This document shows, in pieces, positions 32,726 through 35,198 of a stretch of 35,198 nt of DNA (its first letter is position 1; every line of letters begins with the position of its first letter). The translations under genes were made by a program, and so were the position numbers. The notes beneath the pieces are model-generated. The model had not been told where the DNA came from, made no database searches, and saw only the letters and a program-made list of their open reading frames with translations. Origin of the DNA: Clostridia bacterium (GTDB taxonomy: Bacteria; Bacillota; Clostridia; Oscillospirales; Acutalibacteraceae); NCBI GenBank assembly GCA_017936615.1, contig JAGBFF010000040.1:1-35198 (forward strand). Direction: 5' to 3'.

Positions 32726-33337
32726 ATGCGCTACGTCATTGCGACACACAATAAAGATAAATTGAAAGAGCTGTCCCGCATCTTGGAGCCGCTTGGTATT
32801 GAAGCGGTTACCGACCGTGATCTTGGACTGGTGCTTCCCGAGGTGGAGGAGACCGGCACGACCTTTGCGGAAAACGCCTACCTAAAAGCGGCATCGGCGT
32901 GTGAGTTTACCGGTTTGCCCGCGATCGCGGACGATTCGGGTATTGCGGTGGATGCGCTGAACGGCGGTCCCGGCATTTATTCTGCACGCTATGGCGGCCC
33001 GGAGGCGACCGACAAGGATCGCAATGCCAAACTGCTCGGCGAGCTGGAGGGCATACCCGCCGAACGGCGCGGTGCACACTATGCTTGTGCGGTGTGCTGC
33101 GTGTTCCCGGACGGCAGCGAGCCGCTGACCGCAGAAGGAAAACTATACGGTGTTATCGGCACGGAGGAGCGCGGTGAGCGCGGTTTTGGATACGATCCGC
33201 TATTTATTGTGGCACCCGGTATTCCCGGTGCCGGCAAAACGGTCGCGGAGCTGTCCGAGGAAGAAAAGGACGCGATCAGTCATCGCGGCAACGCGCTGCG
33301 TGTGTTCCGCGAGGCATTACAGAAAAGGATAGGATGA
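32726..33337 (+). CDS. rdgB: RdgB/HAM1 family XTP/dITP pyrophosphatase
   Basis: This 203-residue enzyme removes non-standard purine nucleotides such as XTP and dITP from the precursor pool. The sequence opens RYVIATHNKDKLKELSRIL, then has TGTTFAENAYLKA, PAIADDSGIAVDALNGGPG and YSARYGG, and later GERGFGYDPLFIVA and ISHRGNALR. All are core family motifs. The ATG at 32726 is used; an in-frame GTG at 32717 overlaps the end of ftsY and the purine-rich ribosome site. It overlaps or abuts yhbY and belongs to the same run of genes as ftsY. Confidence 0.97.
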   Translation: MRYVIATHNKDKLKELSRILEPLGIEAVTDRDLGLVLPEVEETGTTFAENAYLKAASACEFTGLPAIADDSGIAVDALNGGPGIYSARYGGPEATDKDRNAKLLGELEGIPAERRGAHYACAVCCVFPDGSEPLTAEGKLYGVIGTEERGERGFGYDPLFIVAPGIPGAGKTVAELSEEEKDAISHRGNALRVFREALQKRIG

Positions 33338-33342
33338 CGAGT

Positions 33343-33642
33343 ATGACGAGTAAGCAGCGCGCGTATCTGCGCGGTTTGGCCAATACGCTGGAGCCGATCG
33401 TTCACGTCGGCAAGGGCGGCATGGCGGATACCATTGTTAAGCAGGCGGAGGATGCACTCACCGCCCGTGAGCTGATCAAGGGCAAGGTGCTGGAAACGGC
33501 GCCCGAAACTGCCCGTGAAGCCGCCGAGGCTCTTGCCGCCGCGACTAACGCGGCGGTGGTGCAGGTGATCGGTCGCACGTTTGTGCTGTACCGTCCCGCG
33601 CCGGAAGAGCCGAAGATCGTGCTGCCCCGTGCTGCCCGATGA
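33343..33642 (+). CDS. yhbY: YhbY-like CRM-domain RNA-binding protein
   Basis: This 99-residue protein is a single CRM domain, which binds RNA and is linked to 50S ribosome assembly. It starts MTSKQRAYLRGLANTLEP, has the family GKGGM loop (VHVGKGGMADT) and ends with VVQVIGRTFVLYRP. The length is typical. The ATG at 33343 gives the common N terminus; an ATG at 33334, overlapping the rdgB stop, would add three residues and is a fair alternative. Its stop overlaps the ATG of the next gene (ATGA). The YhbY-NadD-YqeK order is typical of Firmicutes. Confidence 0.95.
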   Translation: MTSKQRAYLRGLANTLEPIVHVGKGGMADTIVKQAEDALTARELIKGKVLETAPETAREAAEALAAATNAAVVQVIGRTFVLYRPAPEEPKIVLPRAAR

Positions 33643-34847
33643 GCGCAAAACAAGGGCAGAGGATTGCCCTGTTCGGTGGCACCTTCGATCCGATCCATAA
33701 CGGGCACATCGTGCTGGCACGGGAACTGGCGGCGCGCCTCGCGCTGGATCGGGTACTCATTATGCCCACCTTCGTGCCGCCGCATAAGATCAAAACCGAA
33801 ATGGCTTCGGCGGTCGATCGGTTGGAGATGTGTCGCTTTGCCTGCGCACCATACCCCGAGCTGATGGTGTCGGATCTGGAGATCAACCGCCGCGGCGCGA
33901 GCTTTACGGTGCTGACGCTGGAGCAGCTACACCGCAGCTATCCCGACGCGGAGCTGTTTTTGTTCGTGGGGGCGGATATGTTTCTGACGCTGGCGAGCTG
34001 GTACCGCTTTGCGGACATTGCGAAGCTGGCGACGCTGTGCGCGGTGCCGCGCGATGACGTTTCCGCGGCGGATCTGCGCGCCTATGCGGCAACGTTGGAG
34101 GCGCAAGGAGCGCGTTGTGTGATCGAGAGTATGGAGACGCCGCGCATTTCTTCGACAGAAATCCGGGCAAAAGCGCGTGCGGGAGAGTCACTGGACGGTT
34201 TGGTGCCTGCGGAGGTGGCAGCGTATATAGCGGCACATCAGGTCTATGCCGAGCGTCGTGAATACCGCGACATCGAGGAGCAATATTGCGATATTTTGCG
34301 CGGGCGACTGACGCCGAAGCGCTATCGCCATTCGCTGGCGGTGGCGGAGCAGGCGGAGCATCTGGCGCGTAAATACGGTGTCGACCCCCAAAAAGCGCGT
34401 ACGGCAGGTCTACTGCACGATATTTTGAAGGATACAGACGGGGATTCCCAGTTGCAAATCTTCAAGGACTTTGGTATACTGTTAGATGCTGTGGAGCAGC
34501 AAGCGCCGAAATTGTGGCACGCCCACGCCGGCGCCGTATTTCTGGAGCATATTTTGGGTATCACCGACCCCGACATTTTGCTCCCCATTCGCTATCACAC
34601 CACCGGTCGCGCCGGAATGAGCGGGCTGGAAGTGGTGCTGTATCTGGCGGATTTCACCTCGGCGGATCGGGATTATCCCGATGTGGACGTGATGCGGGAG
34701 TTGACCGAGCGCAATGTTGATGAAGCGATGCGCTATGCACTCAAATACACCATTGATGATCTGAACGAGCGGGGGATGCCGGTGCATCCGGACACGCTCG
34801 CCTGCTATAAAGAATACTGTGAAAGGGACGGTGGCGCACATGGCTAA
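33639..34847 (+). CDS. nadD: Fused NadD (nicotinate-nucleotide adenylyltransferase) and YqeK (HD-domain) protein
   Basis: One 402-residue reading frame joins two enzymes that are usually separate neighbours. Residues 1-205 are NadD, which adenylates nicotinate mononucleotide in NAD synthesis: nucleotidyltransferase motif GGTFDPIHNGH (13-23), FVGADMFLTLASW and the ISSTEIR block. Residues from about 215 to 395 are YqeK, an HD-domain family with Ap4A hydrolase activity: RHSLAVAEQAEHLARKYG, AGLLHDILKD, LWHAHAGAVFLE, IRYHTTGRAGMSG and YLADFTSADRDY. No frameshift or stop separates them. The ATG overlaps the yhbY stop, and the end overlaps the LCP gene by 8 bases. Confidence 0.95.
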   Translation: MSAKQGQRIALFGGTFDPIHNGHIVLARELAARLALDRVLIMPTFVPPHKIKTEMASAVDRLEMCRFACAPYPELMVSDLEINRRGASFTVLTLEQLHRSYPDAELFLFVGADMFLTLASWYRFADIAKLATLCAVPRDDVSAADLRAYAATLEAQGARCVIESMETPRISSTEIRAKARAGESLDGLVPAEVAAYIAAHQVYAERREYRDIEEQYCDILRGRLTPKRYRHSLAVAEQAEHLARKYGVDPQKARTAGLLHDILKDTDGDSQLQIFKDFGILLDAVEQQAPKLWHAHAGAVFLEHILGITDPDILLPIRYHTTGRAGMSGLEVVLYLADFTSADRDYPDVDVMRELTERNVDEAMRYALKYTIDDLNERGMPVHPDTLACYKEYCERDGGAHG

Positions 34848-35198
34848 GGATACCCGCAAGAAGAAAACGACGGCCAAAAAGAAGAATGTCAAGGCGAAGT
34901 ATATTCTGTTGATCTCGGTAGCTGTGTTTTTGGTTCTGCTGACGGTGTTCATTGTCATTATGGTCAAGAATTACAACAACCGTGAGCAGGAAAAGGATCT
35001 GCGCCAATCCACCGTCAATCAGCTTGTGACAACACCCGAAGCATTGCAGGGCAAGGTCGCGTACTATGTGCTTGGCTTGCTGGGCGAGGATACCGAGAAG
35101 GGCGCGATGGAGCACCTGTCGCTGGTGTGCTACGATAAAGTCAAGAAGACGCTGAACGTGCTGGAGATCCCGCAGGATACCTATCTGGGTAAGGATAC
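34840..35198 (+). CDS. LytR-CpsA-Psr family protein, N-terminal part
   Basis: Only the first 119 residues are in the window. The protein has a lysine-rich cytoplasmic N terminus (MAKDTRKKKTTAKKKN), one transmembrane segment (about 20-42) and then an outer domain. YYVLGLLGEDTEKG and LNVLEIPQDTYLGKD match the opening of an LCP domain, which attaches glycopolymers to peptidoglycan using polyprenyl-linked precursors. The usual motif around the catalytic arginines lies beyond the edge. The ATG at 34840 overlaps the end of nadD-yqeK. A gene of this type after yqeK is common in Clostridia and Bacilli. Confidence 0.82.
   Translation, partial: MAKDTRKKKTTAKKKNVKAKYILLISVAVFLVLLTVFIVIMVKNYNNREQEKDLRQSTVNQLVTTPEALQGKVAYYVLGLLGEDTEKGAMEHLSLVCYDKVKKTLNVLEIPQDTYLGKD

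Noticed and set aside
1..35198. CRISPR arrays, insertion sequences, prophage genes or restriction systems
   Set aside because: No regularly spaced repeats, transposase, integrase, phage structural or restriction-modification motifs were seen in any reading frame.

Overview
The window looks like chromosomal DNA of a fairly GC-rich member of the Firmicutes, most likely class Clostridia and possibly the Oscillospirales/Ruminococcaceae group. This rests on gene order: hprK–murB–whiA, infC–rpmI–rplT, dprA–topA–trmFO, plsX–acp–rnc–smc–ftsY and yhbY–nadD–yqeK–lytR are typical Firmicutes neighbourhoods. Strong purine-rich Shine-Dalgarno sites and sigma-A type promoters support it. The taxonomic placement is inference; no rRNA is present.

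Layout. (1) 1-8040, accessory and envelope genes: a partial Mrp/NBP35 ATPase (minus), a small phosphoglycosyl transferase, a PRK06851-like P-loop protein, a hemolysin III/TrhA membrane protein, a large lipoprotein of unknown function with its own promoter, and an ABC exporter (one ATPase, two permeases) ending in an intrinsic terminator. (2) 8041-8700, an AT-rich islet with one small orphan gene (minus) and an unusual inverted repeat at the tRNA 3' end. (3) 8705-10262, tRNA-Ala(CGC) and a family 4 glycosyltransferase on the minus strand, divergent from hprK. (4) 10263-18322, a tightly packed cluster: hprK, a PHP phosphoesterase, a ROK sugar kinase, murB, whiA and dnaE. (5) 18323-19393, pfkA with its own promoter. 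(6) 19394-20770, infC–rpmI–rplT behind a strong promoter and an attenuator leader; infC appears to start at AUA. (7) 20804-26257, a TrmH-type rRNA methyltransferase, dprA, topA and trmFO, mostly with overlapping ends. (8) 26248-35198, plsX, a serine-less ACP-like gene, rnc, smc, ftsY, rdgB, yhbY, a fused nadD-yqeK and the start of a LytR-CpsA-Psr gene.

Most of the window is housekeeping: wall precursor and lipid synthesis, replication and chromosome organisation, translation, glycolysis and its HPr-based control, and NAD synthesis. I found no phage, transposon, CRISPR array or obvious defence system. The points most worth a second look are the ACP-like protein lacking its phosphopantetheine serine in the acpP position, the AUA start and dual palindromes at infC, the inverted copy of the tRNA-Ala 3' end, the AT-rich orphan gene, and the lipoprotein/ABC-exporter unit.
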